From NCBI GenBank assembly GCA_033675265.1, contig JAUJYZ010001076.1, positions 62,001-126,000 of the forward strand: a stretch of DNA of 64,000 nucleotides, in the 5' to 3' direction. This DNA is from Actinostola sp. cb2023 (lineage: Eukaryota > Cnidaria > Anthozoa > Actiniaria > Actinostolidae). Position numbers and translations under genes: made by a program. Below, one piece after another: positions 1 to 11,030 of this stretch (its first letter is position 1; every line of letters starts with the position of its first letter). The notes beneath the pieces are model-generated. The model was not told where the DNA came from. It saw nothing but the letters and a program-made list of their open reading frames with translations, and did no database searches.

Positions 1-612
1 ATGACTGTAAATGGGAATATTCCAAGCTTTGTGAAAGTCGGAGCACACGAGTGTAAAATCTGGTATCGTGGACAACGGCAAACCTGCAGAAAATGCTATA
101 GCACGGAGCACTTCGCTCGGGATTGTCCAAGTGTTCAGTGCTTTAGATGTAAGGAGATGGGGCATGTGTCGAGGAACTGCACCGAGGAAGAATATTGCGA
201 AAGATGTGGAGAGGGTGGCCATGTGGCATGGAGATGTGGAGCTTCGCGCTACTCGAATACAAGAGCTAGCACTTTGGAGGTGCCCGTGTCGGAGGGGCTA
301 GAGGTACTAGCTGAAGGGAAGGTGGAGAAAGAACCGGAAAAAGAACAAGAGCAGCAGAAGCAGGAGTCGAAAGAAAGCGTAGCAATGGACGATCTACCAT
401 TTGGAGACACGGACGGGGAAGAGGAGCAAATTACGAGCCAGGATGGGGAAGATATAGAGAGATTGAAAGAGGCGGAAGAAGTCACACAAATGGAGGCGGT
501 GCAAGGGACGGCTAAAAGACAAAGACCGCCCTCCCCGCTTGCAAGTCCAAGAGCAAAGCAGCGGAAGGACAACGTGCAGAAGGAAAAAGAGGACGACGTT
601 GGCGAAAACTAG
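1..612 (+). CDS. LINE1 ORF1 protein, C-terminal part, CCHC zinc knuckles
   Basis: Partial ORF1 nucleic-acid-binding protein. The reading frame enters from the window edge, so the first ATG need not be the true start; the RRM-like N-terminal half seen in LINE5 ORF1 is missing. Three CCHC knuckles follow each other at about residues 29-84 (CRKC...H...C, CFRC...H...C, CERC...H...C). The rest is an acidic, glutamate-rich tail that contains the motif MDDLPFGD, also present in the LINE3 ORF1, and ends in a basic KR-rich stretch. By analogy with Tx1-type ORF1 proteins it should coat the element RNA. The stop at 610-612 is followed by 123 bases before ORF2. Confidence 0.85.
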   Translation: MTVNGNIPSFVKVGAHECKIWYRGQRQTCRKCYSTEHFARDCPSVQCFRCKEMGHVSRNCTEEEYCERCGEGGHVAWRCGASRYSNTRASTLEVPVSEGLEVLAEGKVEKEPEKEQEQQKQESKESVAMDDLPFGDTDGEEEQITSQDGEDIERLKEAEEVTQMEAVQGTAKRQRPPSPLASPRAKQRKDNVQKEKEDDVGEN

Positions 613-735
613 GTATAGTTTAGCTTAGTTTTTTGCTTAGTTTTGGCTTAGTTTTTTGCGCGAATTGAATCGAGTAACTTTTTTTGGTTTTTGAATATTT
701 AATGAGTGTAGTATGCTAATGTCTTGTAAACTTCA

Positions 736-3700
736 ATGGCTAGTATTAACCTATTGTCTTGTAATGTTCGTGGAGTGTCAACTGTCGCGAGGCGAGATGT
801 GATTGGTCCAGTATTGTCAAAGTGGAATGTTGTGTTTGTACAAGAGTCTTTTGTTTGTAATCAACGGAAAGCTGAGCGGTTTGGAAAGGCATGGAAAGGT
901 CAATGTTATTGGAGTTTTGGTGAGGTGAGGAGTGCGGGTGTAGGGATTTTGTTCAGCGATCGTGTGAGTTTAGATGTTTTGGATGTTCGTCGAGATACTG
1001 AGGGGAGAGTGTTGAGTTTGTTAGTCAAATGGGGGAATGTAAGATATACTTTTTTGTGCGTGTATGCGCCAGTGGATGTTAGCGATCGTAAATTGTTTTT
1101 TCAGGGGCTTCATGATTATGTGTTTGCGAACTCGTACTGTGTAATGGGGGGGGATTTTAATTGTGTGTTGGAGAGCAGGGATACAACGGCGACGACAGGA
1201 ACAAATAGGGCTGGTGGCGAGGAATTGAAGGCGTTTTTGAGTGATTTTAAATTGTCTGATGCTTGGGTGTCTGTGCATGGTCGTACGGTTTCGTTTACAT
1301 GGATGGGTCAGGGAATAGGATCGAGATTAGATCGGTTTTATGTGTCAAAGGATTTAGTGGATGTTGTAACTGGCTGTTTTGTAGAAGTGTTAGGAGTATC
1401 GGATCATGACGGTGTTGTGTTGTCTTTAAATCGTAGTGTGGGTTGTAAAAGCAAAGGGCTGTGGAAATTTAATAATGGTTTGTTGGAGGATAGTGGGTTT
1501 GTAAAGAGCATGAGAAATTGGATAAGGCAATATTTGGAACGAAACAAGGGGGAGAGGGTAGGGGTTTTTGGGTCAAGTTTAAAAAAGGGGTCAAGAAATT
1601 TGTCATTCGACATTCGGTGGCAAAGGCGAGAGAGAGAAGGAAGAAACGGGATAAGATAACTAATAAGATTATAAGGTTGAAAAGGGGTTTAGCTTTAGGA
1701 GAGGATGTGGGTGGGAGAATTAGTGAATTGAATGGGGAATTGAAAGCGGTAGTGATGAGAGAGAGTGAAGGTGTGAAGGTAAGGAGTCGTGCGCAATGGA
1801 TTGAGGAGGGGGAAAGACCGACGAGATATTTTTTTAACTTATGTGGGGGGCATGGACAGGGGAATTTTATAGATGTGTTGAAGGATGGGAATGGAACAGA
1901 ATGGAGTGATGAGAGTGAAAAAAGGAAGGTGATTGAAATGTTTTACAGGGAATTGTTTAAGTTGGAGGATGTAGATGTAGATGTACAAGATGTATTGTTA
2001 AGTAAATTGTCAGCAGTGCTGTCAGATGAGTCGTGTAACAATTGTGAAGGGAGAGTAAGAGTGGAGGAGTTAGAGTATGCAATGAAGGGAATGGCTAATG
2101 GGAAAACACCGGGAGATGATGGGCTATCGTTGGAATTTTATAAGTGTTTTAGTGAGTTGTTACTACCTGTAGTGTGTCAGCTGGCAAACGAGAGTTTCGA
2201 GGTGGAGAGTTTGCCGGAAGAATGTGTGCGGAGTGTTGTGAGGTTAGCGTTTAAGAAGGGAGATCGGAAAGAACTCAAGAATTGGAGGCCGATCTCTCTC
2301 TCTTCTTAATTTGGATTATAAGATAGTCTCTAAGGCTCTGAGTGTTCGTTTGAGGAGTGTCATGTCAGAAGTTGTGTGTGAAGACCAGACGTGTGGGGTG
2401 ATGGGGAGGTCAATCACTGATAATTTGAATGTGATGAGAGATGTACTAGACCATATTGGTCATACTGGGGAGGGAGGGGTCATTTTGACTTTGGATCAGG
2501 AGAAAGCGTTTGATAGGGTGGATAGGGGTTTTTTGAATAGGGTGTTGGGGAGGTTTGGTTTTGGGGAGGATTTTAGAAAGTGGATGAATGTGTTATATGT
2601 GGGTGCGACAGCGAAAGTGATTTGTAATGGGGAGTTGACGGAGAGTATTGTGCTCGAGAAGGGGATTAGGCAGGGGTGTTCGCTGTCACCTATGTTGTAT
2701 GTGTTAATGGCAGAAGTGTTAGCGTGTAGTGTTCGTGCGGAGAAGGGTATAGGTGGATTTTTGGTGCCAGGGTCGGGTGGTCAGCATACTAATATTTCTC
2801 AGTATGCTGATGACACGACTGCTGTGCTGCGGGATGAGGTGTCAATTAGTAAGTACTTAGATATCGTGGAGTTTTTTGGGCGTGGCACGGGGGCGAGGTT
2901 GAATAGAGGGAAATCAGAGGCAATGTGGATAGGATCGTGGAATAATCGACCAGATAAACCATATGGGTTAAAATGGGTAGTGCGAATGAAAGTATTGGGG
3001 GTGTGGTTTGGAGATAATGTAGAGGATGAGAACTGGGTGGCGAAGTGTGAAAAGCTAAAGAAGGTATTAGATATGTGGAAAGGTAGATGTTTGTCGTTGA
3101 GGGGTAAAGTGTTGATTGTTAAAGTGTTGGGGTTGTCAAAGCTAGATTATGTGGCTAGGGTGTTAACTGTGCCGAGTTGGGTGGTGACTAAAGTGAATTC
3201 GTTAGTGTGGAGTTTCGTGTGGAATGGGAAAGTAGAGTTGATCATGTTTGTTACCATGTTTGTCAGGGGGGTTGGGAATGGTGGATTTTGGGGTTCGTGT
3301 GCGTGCTTTGCATATAGCAAATGTAGTAGGGTGTTTAAATAGGTTGTCGGGTAAAATGTGGTGTTATTTGAGATATTATTTAGGTGTGCGGTTGTCATCG
3401 TTACGTGATGATTGGATGTTTTTACGGGATAACTTGAAGCCAGGGGCGGGGTTTTTGTCTACATATTATAAAGCGGTGTATGCGGAAATTCGTTTGTGTT
3501 CAGTGCAATGTTGTGCAGTGGTGAGTAAGATGTATGAGTTCTTAGTAAACAGTAAGTTGAAACAACCGAGGTGTATAGGTTATTGGAGTGATGTGAGTGA
3601 GTGTAACTGAATGGAAGGAAGTCTGGGGGGGGTTTCGTAACAGTTTGTCTGAAAATATTGGGGGTGAGGTGAGGTGGCGTATTGTACAGAGAGTGACAAA

Positions 3701-4124
3701 AGTGCGTGACAGTCTTGTTAGATGGGGGTATAAGGTGGTGTCTAAGCGGTGTGCAATATGTGGGAAGGATGAAACTATCGAGCATTGTTTTTTGCAGTGT
3801 AGTCGTGTGAAAAAAGCGTGGGGATGGGTCGTGAGAATAGTCCGAAAGTGGTCACGCGAGTTTGTTGTCAATGCACAGTGTGTGTTTTTGGGTTTGTTTA
3901 AGGGGGAACGTAAAGACTTGGTGATGTTTGTAGTAGAATGTATGTTAAATAATATTTGGTTTTTTCGTAATAGTGCGACGTTCCGTAACAGTGTTCGTCC
4001 GTATATTGATATTGTAAGGAAGTGTAAGAAGGATATTGTGTTTCGTTTGAGTGTTGAGTCGTATCGTTTGAGTGGTAAGGATTTTCGAAAGATATGGGTA
4101 AGGCAGGAGCAATTTTTTGAGTAA
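736..4124 (+). pseudogene. LINE1 ORF2 (APE endonuclease, reverse transcriptase), frameshifted
   Basis: Degenerate ORF2. The start at 736 is credible because the protein opens with the APE-endonuclease Asn motif (SCNVRG), then the Glu motif (VFVQES), GGDFNC, SRLDRF and SDHDG. Reverse transcriptase follows with a YADDTTAV catalytic box near 2800, and a C-terminal CAIC...H...C knuckle near 3750. The frame changes at about 1518-1659, at 2300 (an expanded CT run gives a stop), at about 3250-3340 and at about 3600, so at least four frameshifts break the gene. Codon third positions avoid C throughout, unlike LINE2 and LINE5, which use A and C. Certainly a LINE ORF2; not functional as it stands. Confidence 0.88.
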
Positions 4125-4698
4125 AAAAGAAAGAACAATAGAAAAAACAATGATGCATACTAATGAGCAATTTTGCACAAAAATCAGTTAGTAGAAATGG
4201 CCTTAGAGCAGGCGCAGCAATTAGCGGATGTGAAAATAATTAGTCATTAAGAGGAAGGAGGAAGGAGAAAAAACAAAAAAGACAAAAAATAGTACTTATT
4301 AGAGTTTATCGTGGGAAATAACTAATTTATTCAGTTTTGGCGAAACTAAGGAAAATACGCCAAATAGTGTGCAATCGATATTACAAATGATAAAATGATG
4401 AAAAAGTGGGATAGAACGTCAGGGGGGACAGAAATAGGATGAAATAAGTGGAAAAAAGGAAAAAAAAGAGAAATAAGAGAAATTAAATTGGAAATTGATG
4501 AGATGTGTATATAAGGAAAACTAAGAAAGGAATTGATGAAATAAGTGTATGTAAGGGGAAATAGATGTATATCAGAGAAAATAAGATGAAAATGTTGTAA
4601 ATAGCGAGATAGTATAGCGTAAACAAGATGTAACCTGGGTTAGTGCCCATTTGTTTTTAAATCTTATTAAAGATTTTATAAAAAAAATAAAAATAAAA
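4125..4698 (+). other. LINE1 3' UTR and A-rich tail
   Basis: A-rich non-coding stretch with many GAAAAA and GGAAA runs and no credible reading frame. The text TGCATACTAATGAGCAA near 4153 recurs in the LINE3 tail near 10889, which ties the two elements to one family. It ends in a short hairpin (4659-4676) and an A/AAT-rich tail that abuts U2. Confidence 0.7.
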
Positions 4699-4712
4699 AT
4701 CTGTTCTTATCA
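4699..4712 (+). other. U2 snRNA remnant between LINE1 and LINE2
   Basis: The 14 bases ATCTGTTCTTATCA are identical to U2 snRNA just downstream of the branch-site-pairing region (compare 26733-26746). They mark the LINE1 3' insertion junction and served again as target for LINE2. Confidence 0.85.
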
Positions 4713-4909
4713 AAGATCAGTTTGCTGCACTTGATCAACGCTCTCAAAATCGCCGTGCTGTAAAGCTTATTCTTCATTAACACCTCTAGTAGTACTCTTG
4801 GAGGCTGCTCTCACGTGTGGGAGTCTAAGACCTCCAGTGCTCACGGTTTTACACGTTTTTCCGCTCTCGCAATAAAACGTCGGACTTTAAGCGAGGTCCA
4901 TCAACCACC

Positions 4910-6429
4910 ATGAGGCCAGGGGGGACCCCTGGCATACCGGCTGGCGTCACCACAGGAACCCCACGCCCAGAAGAGAGAAATACCACAGGGAGCCCAAATT
5001 CCAAAAATTTGGAAAAACTCAGAGATGAAAATGCGACTGAAACAGGAGAAAAAAAAGACAAAAATGGAAGCACAGAAGTTGAAGAAGAACACCCAGGAGA
5101 TAATCAGACACCATGGAGGCCCAAGACACTGAGCCTGCCCATAGCCGGAAAGGACGTCCTCCGACAGGACTACATCCAGGCCCTGAAAGATCATGGCATC
5201 GAAGAAAGGAATATCTGCTGCATACAGAGGACGGCCTCGAGGGTCATGGTCACCCTGAAGAATGAAGTCATCAAGCAGGACCTTCTGGACGTCGGCCTAT
5301 TGCAGGTCGCGGGCCAGAACCTGACCGTACAAGACGCACAAAGCAGCCTGACGTTCGTGACCATCTTCGACGCCCCCTACGAGCTGCCCGACGAAGCCAT
5401 CAGTAGAATCCTCCGCCCATACGGACGCGTGAAGACACATCGACGACAAATACATCGGGGAACGACAATTGAAACAGGGGTTCGTACGGTGCGTATGAAC
5501 ATCGACAAGCCGATACCCAGCTACATCCGGGTAGGCAAGATGCTGATAGGAGTAAAGTACGAAGGCCAGGAAGCCACATGTAAGAAGTGCGACCAACCTG
5601 GCCACAAGCAATGGCAATGCCACCTAATGAAGTGCTACAACTGTGGGGAGATGGGTCACGCTGCTGTGGAATGCGACAAGCGAGCATGCTGTAGCCTCTG
5701 CACCAGTCCAAGACACTTCGCGTACTACTGCCCACACAATTGGCTATACCAGGACGAAGACGAGAACAACAACGACGATGACACCGACGCGCCCAAGAAG
5801 AAATGGAATTACCGGAACTACCACTGAATCCACAGAACCCAGCGACCACGAACCCACAACAACAACCACCACAGACTCCAAAACCGCCCCCACTGATGAC
5901 ACCGCAACATTTACAGACACCGCCTTCGTCACCAATACCGACGCCAGACTTTTGGCAGACCACGAACGCCAGACTACTATTACCGCCACAACTACGAAAG
6001 GGATCAGGACGACCACCGGCCAAACTCGACACCACGACAAACGCGCCTACGAGACAAGCTACGCGACCTACAAAAACGACTACTAAGACCCCACTGGAAG
6101 AAGAACTACGACACACTGCGACCAAAAACACGAACGACGAGACCAACAACGACGGCGACAACGACCAAATGGAGGTACAATCAACGTGTTCGAAGCGTAG
6201 CCGCTCCTCGTCGATTGGAACATCCTCAGAAGGTGACCATCCAGCTACCGACACCTCCCAAGAACGAACACTTGAATCTGCCCCACCGACCCCAGAAAAG
6301 AAACCACCTGGGCCTACAGCCCCCACCCTGGCGGTCAAACACCTACGAAGAAAACACAGACCAAAACGGACGAAGAACAACAAATCGTTATACCACTATA
6401 GACTAATTCTTAAACATTACATCAATTAA
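4910..6429 (+). pseudogene. LINE2 ORF1 (RRM-like region plus three CCHC knuckles), one frameshift
   Basis: ORF1 RNA-binding protein. The frame from 4910 (start MRPGGTPG, matching LINE5 MMPGGTPG) runs to 5827 and carries the conserved central domain and three knuckles (CKKC, CYNC, CSLC, near residues 225-280). Near 5795-5805, in the run CCCAAGAAGAAATGG, the frame shifts, and the proline/threonine-rich tail continues in the frame of 5803-6429 with the CSKRSRSSS and TLESAPPTPEKK motifs shared with LINE5. The shifted frame runs into the start of ORF2 and ends at 6429. Known relatives are the ZCCHC3-like ORF1 proteins of Tx1 elements. Confidence 0.87.
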
Positions 6430-9400
6430 CATTAGAGGGGTAGGGGAGGCCAGTAAGCGTGATACGCTCATTGCAGACCTAGCCGCGCGAGGAGACGACT
6501 TCACTCTCCTCCAGGAAACCTATGTAGATGGCAGCGGAAAGGCAGACAAATTTAACAAGGAATGGGGGTCTCAGGGTTACTGGTCTTTCGGGACAAACAA
6601 GTGTGCCGGGGTGGGAATTTTAACCCGTGCAAATTCACAATATAGAGTGCTACAATTTCAACAAGACACGGCAGGGAGAGTTATGAGCTTGTTGGTCGCT
6701 TGCGGCCAACGGGTTTTTAACCTTCTGTGCATATACGCACCTGCAGGCATAACCGCACGGAAGGAATTTATCAGAGACCTACATCAATATTTATACACCG
6801 GAGTACCAGTAATAGTGGGGGGAGATTTCAATTGTATTGAAAGCACAGCAGACCAGTTTGGTCACGCTACCGATGCGTGCAAGGCTGGGGGAGTAGAGCT
6901 GACAGCCCTTAAGGCAAATTTTGACCTCATAGATATCTGGAGACAGCAACATAGAAATGTAAAACAATATACCTGGTGGAAGAAAGATTGCAGTGTAGGT
7001 TCTCGCCTCGATAAATTCCTGATCGATAAGCGATTCCTGGAGGTGCGCAACAGCACTATCGAACCGTGTGTTCTTTCAGATCACGAATATGTATCCATAA
7101 GCATGAAACTCACAGCGACACCGCGAATGAGCCACTTATGGAAACTTAATGTTTCCAACTTAGAAGACCCTGAGTACACGCGACTGATCGAACAGACTCT
7201 AGACAAAGCAATACAAAGGAAAACACACTCCCCATCCCTACAAGAGTGGTGGGACGAACTAAAACAAAACATACGGACTACCACCCAGACGTATGACAAA
7301 CAAAAGAGGAAACGAGACAAGGAACATCAAGACAGACTGACCAGAAACATAATCAAACTTAAACGCACATTCGACCCACAGAACAAACAACAGATACAAC
7401 AAATCACTGACCTGGAAACAACACTACGAGAACTTAAATTCCAGAAAATGGAAGGGGCAAAAATCAGGAGTCGAGTCCAATGGATCGAACAAGGAGAAAA
7501 ACCCACGAAATACTTTTACAACCTAGAAAAACAAAGAGCAAAAACTAACTCCATGGACAGCGTACGAGACGACAACGACAACGAGGTGACGGACCCAAAC
7601 ACAATCAAAACGGTTGTAACAGACTTTTACACGAACCTCTGTAAGAAAGACATGATTGATATGAACGAACAAAACCAACTCCTTACAAATCTCTCGAGGA
7701 AACTAAACAGAACTGAATCACAACAGTGTGAGGGAGACCTTTCTCTAGAAGAAGCAACAAATGCCATACAAGAAGCTAAGAACTAAGAACGGCAAATCCC
7801 CCGGGAAAGACGGGCTCCCCCCGGAGTTCTATAAACGTTTCTGGGACAAACTCGGGCCTGAACTAGTCACAGTCTTGAACGAGGGATATGAGAAAGGTCA
7901 CCTGGCACCGACACAACAAGAGAGCATTATCCGACTACTGTACAAAAAGGACGACAGAACTTATTTAAAAAACTGGCGACCAATCTCCTTACTAAACGCT
8001 GACTACAAGATTGCAACGAAAATACTGACGAACCGACTAAAACGAGTACTAGAATCTCTAATCAATGAAGACCAGACGTGCGCCATACCTAACAGAGACA
8101 TTAGCAACAATCTGAACTTAATCAGAGACGTACTTGACTATACGGAACGAACCCACGAAACAGGAATCTTACTCAGCCTAGACCAAGAGAAAGCTTTCGA
8201 CCGCGTCGACCGCTCCCTCTTGCACAACGTGCTGCGCCGGTTTGGATTTGGTCCATCGTTCACAAGATGGATCAGCACAATCTATGCCGGCGCGAGCGCG
8301 CAGGTTATATGCAACGGCGAACTGACTGAAACTATCCCCCTTGAACGGGGTGTACGACAGGGCTGTCCCCTTTCCCCTGCGCTATATGTGCTCGTGGCAG
8401 AAGTACTGGGCGAAACTATAAGAACTGACAAGACCATAACAGGATTTCTATTACCAGGGGCACATGGGAAAGAATTCCGCCTAGCACAATACGCAGACGA
8501 CACGACGTTATACATTAAGACAGACAGATCACTACAACAAGTACTCAACGTAGTTCAACGGTATGAAAACGCTTCAGGAGCACGACTAAACAAAACAAAG
8601 ACGGAGGCCATGTGGCTGGGCCAATGGAGTGGACGAACAGACACTCCACACGGGCTCAAATGGGTTAAGAAAATGCGCATTCTAGGCATAGTTTTCGGCC
8701 ACGGTGAAGTAGAAACGGACAACTGGAGCCCAAAACTTGCCAAACTAGAGAAAAGCCTTAACGTGTGGCGGACGCGCGAATTATCACTCATCGGCAAAGC
8801 GCTAATCATCAACACCATAGGCGCCAGCCGTTTCTGGTATGCTGCTCGGGTACTACCAGTGCCCAAATGGGTAGTATTACAATACGAGAAGCTAGTCTGG
8901 GCCTTCATCTGGAAAACTAAGGTGCAACCAGTGGCACGAAAAACCATGATTGGACCAATACAGGAAGGAGGAATTGGGATGGTCGACCTCGCCACAAAAA
9001 GCAAAGCGCTACGAGCGTCGACCATCGCCAAAGGCGCATGCAGAGCCAATAACAATTGGCACTACATGCTCAAACACTTTGTAGGTACGCAACTTGCACA
9101 AATCCGTCCTGTGTGGGCACACTTGCGTGACAATAAGACACCAAGTGCAGAAAAACCCACACCTTTTTTACAACTCTGTATCGAGACTCTCAGAGAAACA
9201 AAGCATAGCGATACGAAAGACATATACAATGAACTACTTAAACTTGTATTCCAAGTACCCAAACCAGCGATACGCTGGGGAATACAAGCTAACTGCCAGT
9301 GGAAGACTCTCTGGCAACGGGTTCGGCAACGAATCGCAGAGAATAAGAAAAAACGACCTGCTCTGGACAATCGTGCACAGAGGGGTCAAGGTCCGTGACC

Positions 9401-9807
9401 GACTATACGAGTGGCAGGTGACACGGAATAGAAACTGCGCCACATGTGGCAAACCGGAAACAATTAGCCACTGCTTCCTAGAATGCAAAAGGGTGCGAAA
9501 GGTCTGGCGAACATTTACCCCGCTCCTCCGGGAGCTAGCGGGACCTTTCGCACCCGAGGTACAGAGCGTCTTTCTACTGACATTCACTGATCCTAAAGAA
9601 TCAAAGCTATGCAAGCAAGCTAGTTATATAATAAAGACTATTCTGTATTGGATTTGGCATGCAAGTAACCATGCCACATTCAATAACGAAGTCGAGTCGC
9701 ACCGAGATATAACTAACTACATTAAGAAAGACATGGACTTCCGCTTCAAGTTTAGCGCTACGGGCCTAAACGAAGCCAAAGAACTTTACTATGAACTATT
9801 GATCTAA
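6407..9807 (+). pseudogene. LINE2 ORF2 (APE endonuclease, RT, CCHC), two frameshifts
   Basis: The ORF2 frame is open from 6407 (after a TAA) and begins with the APE Asn motif SINIRG, but has no ATG until 6611, well inside the endonuclease. Endonuclease motifs LLQETY, GGDFNCIE, SRLDKF and SDHEY are present. A frameshift at about 7780, where AAGAAC is duplicated around a stop, moves the frame to 7761-9398, which holds the RT with AQYADDTT near 8490. A one-base gain in the A run near 9350 moves the rest into 9094-9807, with the CATC...H...C knuckle near 9440. Without these two indels it matches LINE5 ORF2 end to end. Confidence 0.9.
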
Positions 9808-9942
9808 ATAACAGAACAGAACAATCAAAGACAAAAGATCAAACCAAGTGATAAGTAGTGCTATAATAAATGAAAGTAACTTGTAAAGTAAGAGATAAAG
9901 TTTATTTACAATAAACACTATTATACAAAAAAACAAAAAAAA
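9808..9942 (+). other. LINE2 3' UTR with terminal hairpin and A-rich tail
   Basis: Short 3' UTR. The GTTTATT/AATAAAC hairpin (9900-9916) precedes ACACTATTATAC and an A/C tail, and the tail joins U2 sequence at 9943. The same order occurs in LINE5, so this end is probably what the reverse transcriptase recognises. Confidence 0.65.
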
Positions 9943-9953
9943 ATCTGTTCTTA
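9943..9953 (+). other. U2 snRNA remnant between LINE2 and LINE3
   Basis: ATCTGTTCTTA, identical to U2 at the same position as the remnants at 4699 and 26733. It is the 3' junction of LINE2 and the 5' flank of LINE3. Confidence 0.8.
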
Positions 9954-11030
9954 AATTCAAGCAGCTACACTTTTTTCCCCGAGTTTCTCGGGGAAATCTT
10001 CCAACACACTGAGGAGAAGTTTTTTGGGTCAGTTCCGCGCCTACCATGGCAAAGTACACTACATCTACCAAGGTCGTCAGGTTACACCTCACTAAAGATG
10101 ACGAAATCTCAACGCTAGACGTGCTACGAGCACTCAAACAACACAAGACGGACATAATTGGCGCCCAAGCAAGCTACAACGGCCAAGCCATTGACGTCGT
10201 CTGTGCAAACGAAACCACCGCGTCCGAAATCGCGACACATGGTTTGAACCACGAGGACCGCCACTATGACCTCCGCGGGGCATCGCGACCAAGGGTCCAT
10301 GTGTGTCCGTTTTCGTGCCAATTGGAATGCCAGACGACGTCTTGGCCGAGCTAATGGCCCGTTATGGCAAAATCGAACGCACGCGACGACTACACTACAA
10401 AGAAACTGATCTCCGTCATTACGAAAATGGCGTCCGGGTGATCGAATTTGATGCCCTGACACAGCCAATACCCAGCCGAGTCAACTTCGCTGGGATCAAT
10501 ATTGGTTTCAAATATACTGGCCAGCCAAAGACCTGTGTCAGGTGCATGTCTTTCGATCACCTGGTCAAAGATTGCACGGCTACTCGCCGTGCGAAAACCA
10601 CTCAAGACCAACACCCTAAGAAACCTTCGCCGCCCGTGGCTACGACGTTCGACCAAACAACGAATCATCTACAGAAACCTTCGCCCCCTGTGGCTACCGA
10701 CCAAGAACACCCATCAATGGACACCGACGATTTGCCTTTCGGCGATCTGTCGTCGGACAGCGAGTCAGACGACTCTAATTCTGAAGACGACTCTTCGTCT
10801 TCGTCTGAAGAAGACGAAGAAACCAAAACCGAAGCCACCAACACCCGCCTGACCCCTGACATTGAGAAGAAAAGTTATGCAGTTTTTGCATACTAATGAG
10901 CAAATATGGACAAAATCAAGTGGCAGATAAAGGGGTTAAGAGTAGTATTGACAATTACTGAGGACGCAGTCCTGCTTAAATAAAGGTGGAGGTGGTTTTG
11001 GGAAGGAAAAAACGAAAAATTAATTTAGTC
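9954..11030 (+). mobile_element. LINE3: internally deleted U2-inserted retrotransposon of the LINE1 family
   Basis: About 1.1 kb. It begins directly after a U2 remnant, has a 5' UTR with a CCCCGAG/CTCGGGG hairpin, a broken ORF1 (10046-10896) and then a tail resembling the LINE1 3' UTR (GCATACTAATGAGCAA near 10889). ORF2 is absent: the ORF1 tail passes directly into 3' UTR-like sequence. DDLPFGD in ORF1 is shared with LINE1. The 3' end is lost; at about 11031 the sequence jumps into the right part of a tyrosine-recombinase element (identical to 59764 onward). Confidence 0.8.
10046..10896 (+). pseudogene. LINE3 ORF1, frameshifted, single CCHC knuckle
   Basis: Starts MAKYTTSTKVVRL at 10046. A frameshift at about 10300-10350 moves the frame to 10303-10896. 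One CCHC knuckle (CVRCMSFDHLVKDC) is present where LINE1 has three, so two appear deleted. A serine/acidic tail with DDLPFGDLSSDSE follows, and a tandem KPSPPVAT repeat sits between. The last codons (about 10877 onward) read into 3' UTR-like sequence after an internal deletion that removed ORF2. Non-functional. Confidence 0.8.

Larger units (their letters stand above)
1..4698 (+). mobile_element. LINE1: Tx1-clade non-LTR retrotransposon, 5' end outside window
   Basis: A non-LTR retrotransposon with a zinc-knuckle ORF1 (1-612), an ORF2 broken by several frameshifts (736-4124) and a 3' UTR of about 570 bases ending in an A-rich tail. The tail joins directly to the U2 snRNA sequence ATCTGTTCTTATCA at 4699-4712, the same 3' junction as LINE2 and LINE5. 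Just before the tail is a hairpin at 4659-4676 (AAATCTT/AAGATTT). The ORF2 sense strand is strikingly poor in C and rich in G and T. The APE-type endonuclease, CCHC knuckles and U2 target place it with the Tx1 clade (Keno-like); this is inference from motifs, not from a tree. Confidence 0.88.
4713..9942 (+). mobile_element. LINE2: U2-inserted Tx1-clade retrotransposon, same family as LINE5
   Basis: A full-length element of about 5.2 kb with 5' UTR, ORF1, ORF2 and 3' tail, inserted between two U2 remnants (4699-4712 and 9943-9953). Its proteins, its 5' UTR (a shared GGCTGCTCTCACGTGTGGG segment) and its 3' end (ATAAACACTATTATAC then an A tail) match LINE5 closely. One frameshift breaks ORF1 and two break ORF2, so it is a dead copy. 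The 3' hairpin GTTTATT/AATAAAC at 9900-9916 is conserved in LINE5 with a different loop. Confidence 0.9.

Noticed and set aside
3542..4150. 202-residue minus-strand frame across LINE1
   Set aside because: Follows from the strong G/T bias of the sense strand; no motif.
5400..6383. 327-residue reading frame on the minus strand across LINE2 ORF1
   Set aside because: It is antisense to the conserved zinc-knuckle protein, has low-complexity serine/valine/glycine content and no domain; a shadow of A/C-biased coding DNA.
9954..10045. HDV-like self-cleaving ribozyme at LINE 5' ends
   Set aside because: Simple hairpins are visible, but I could not trace a double pseudoknot with the expected catalytic C; not claimed.
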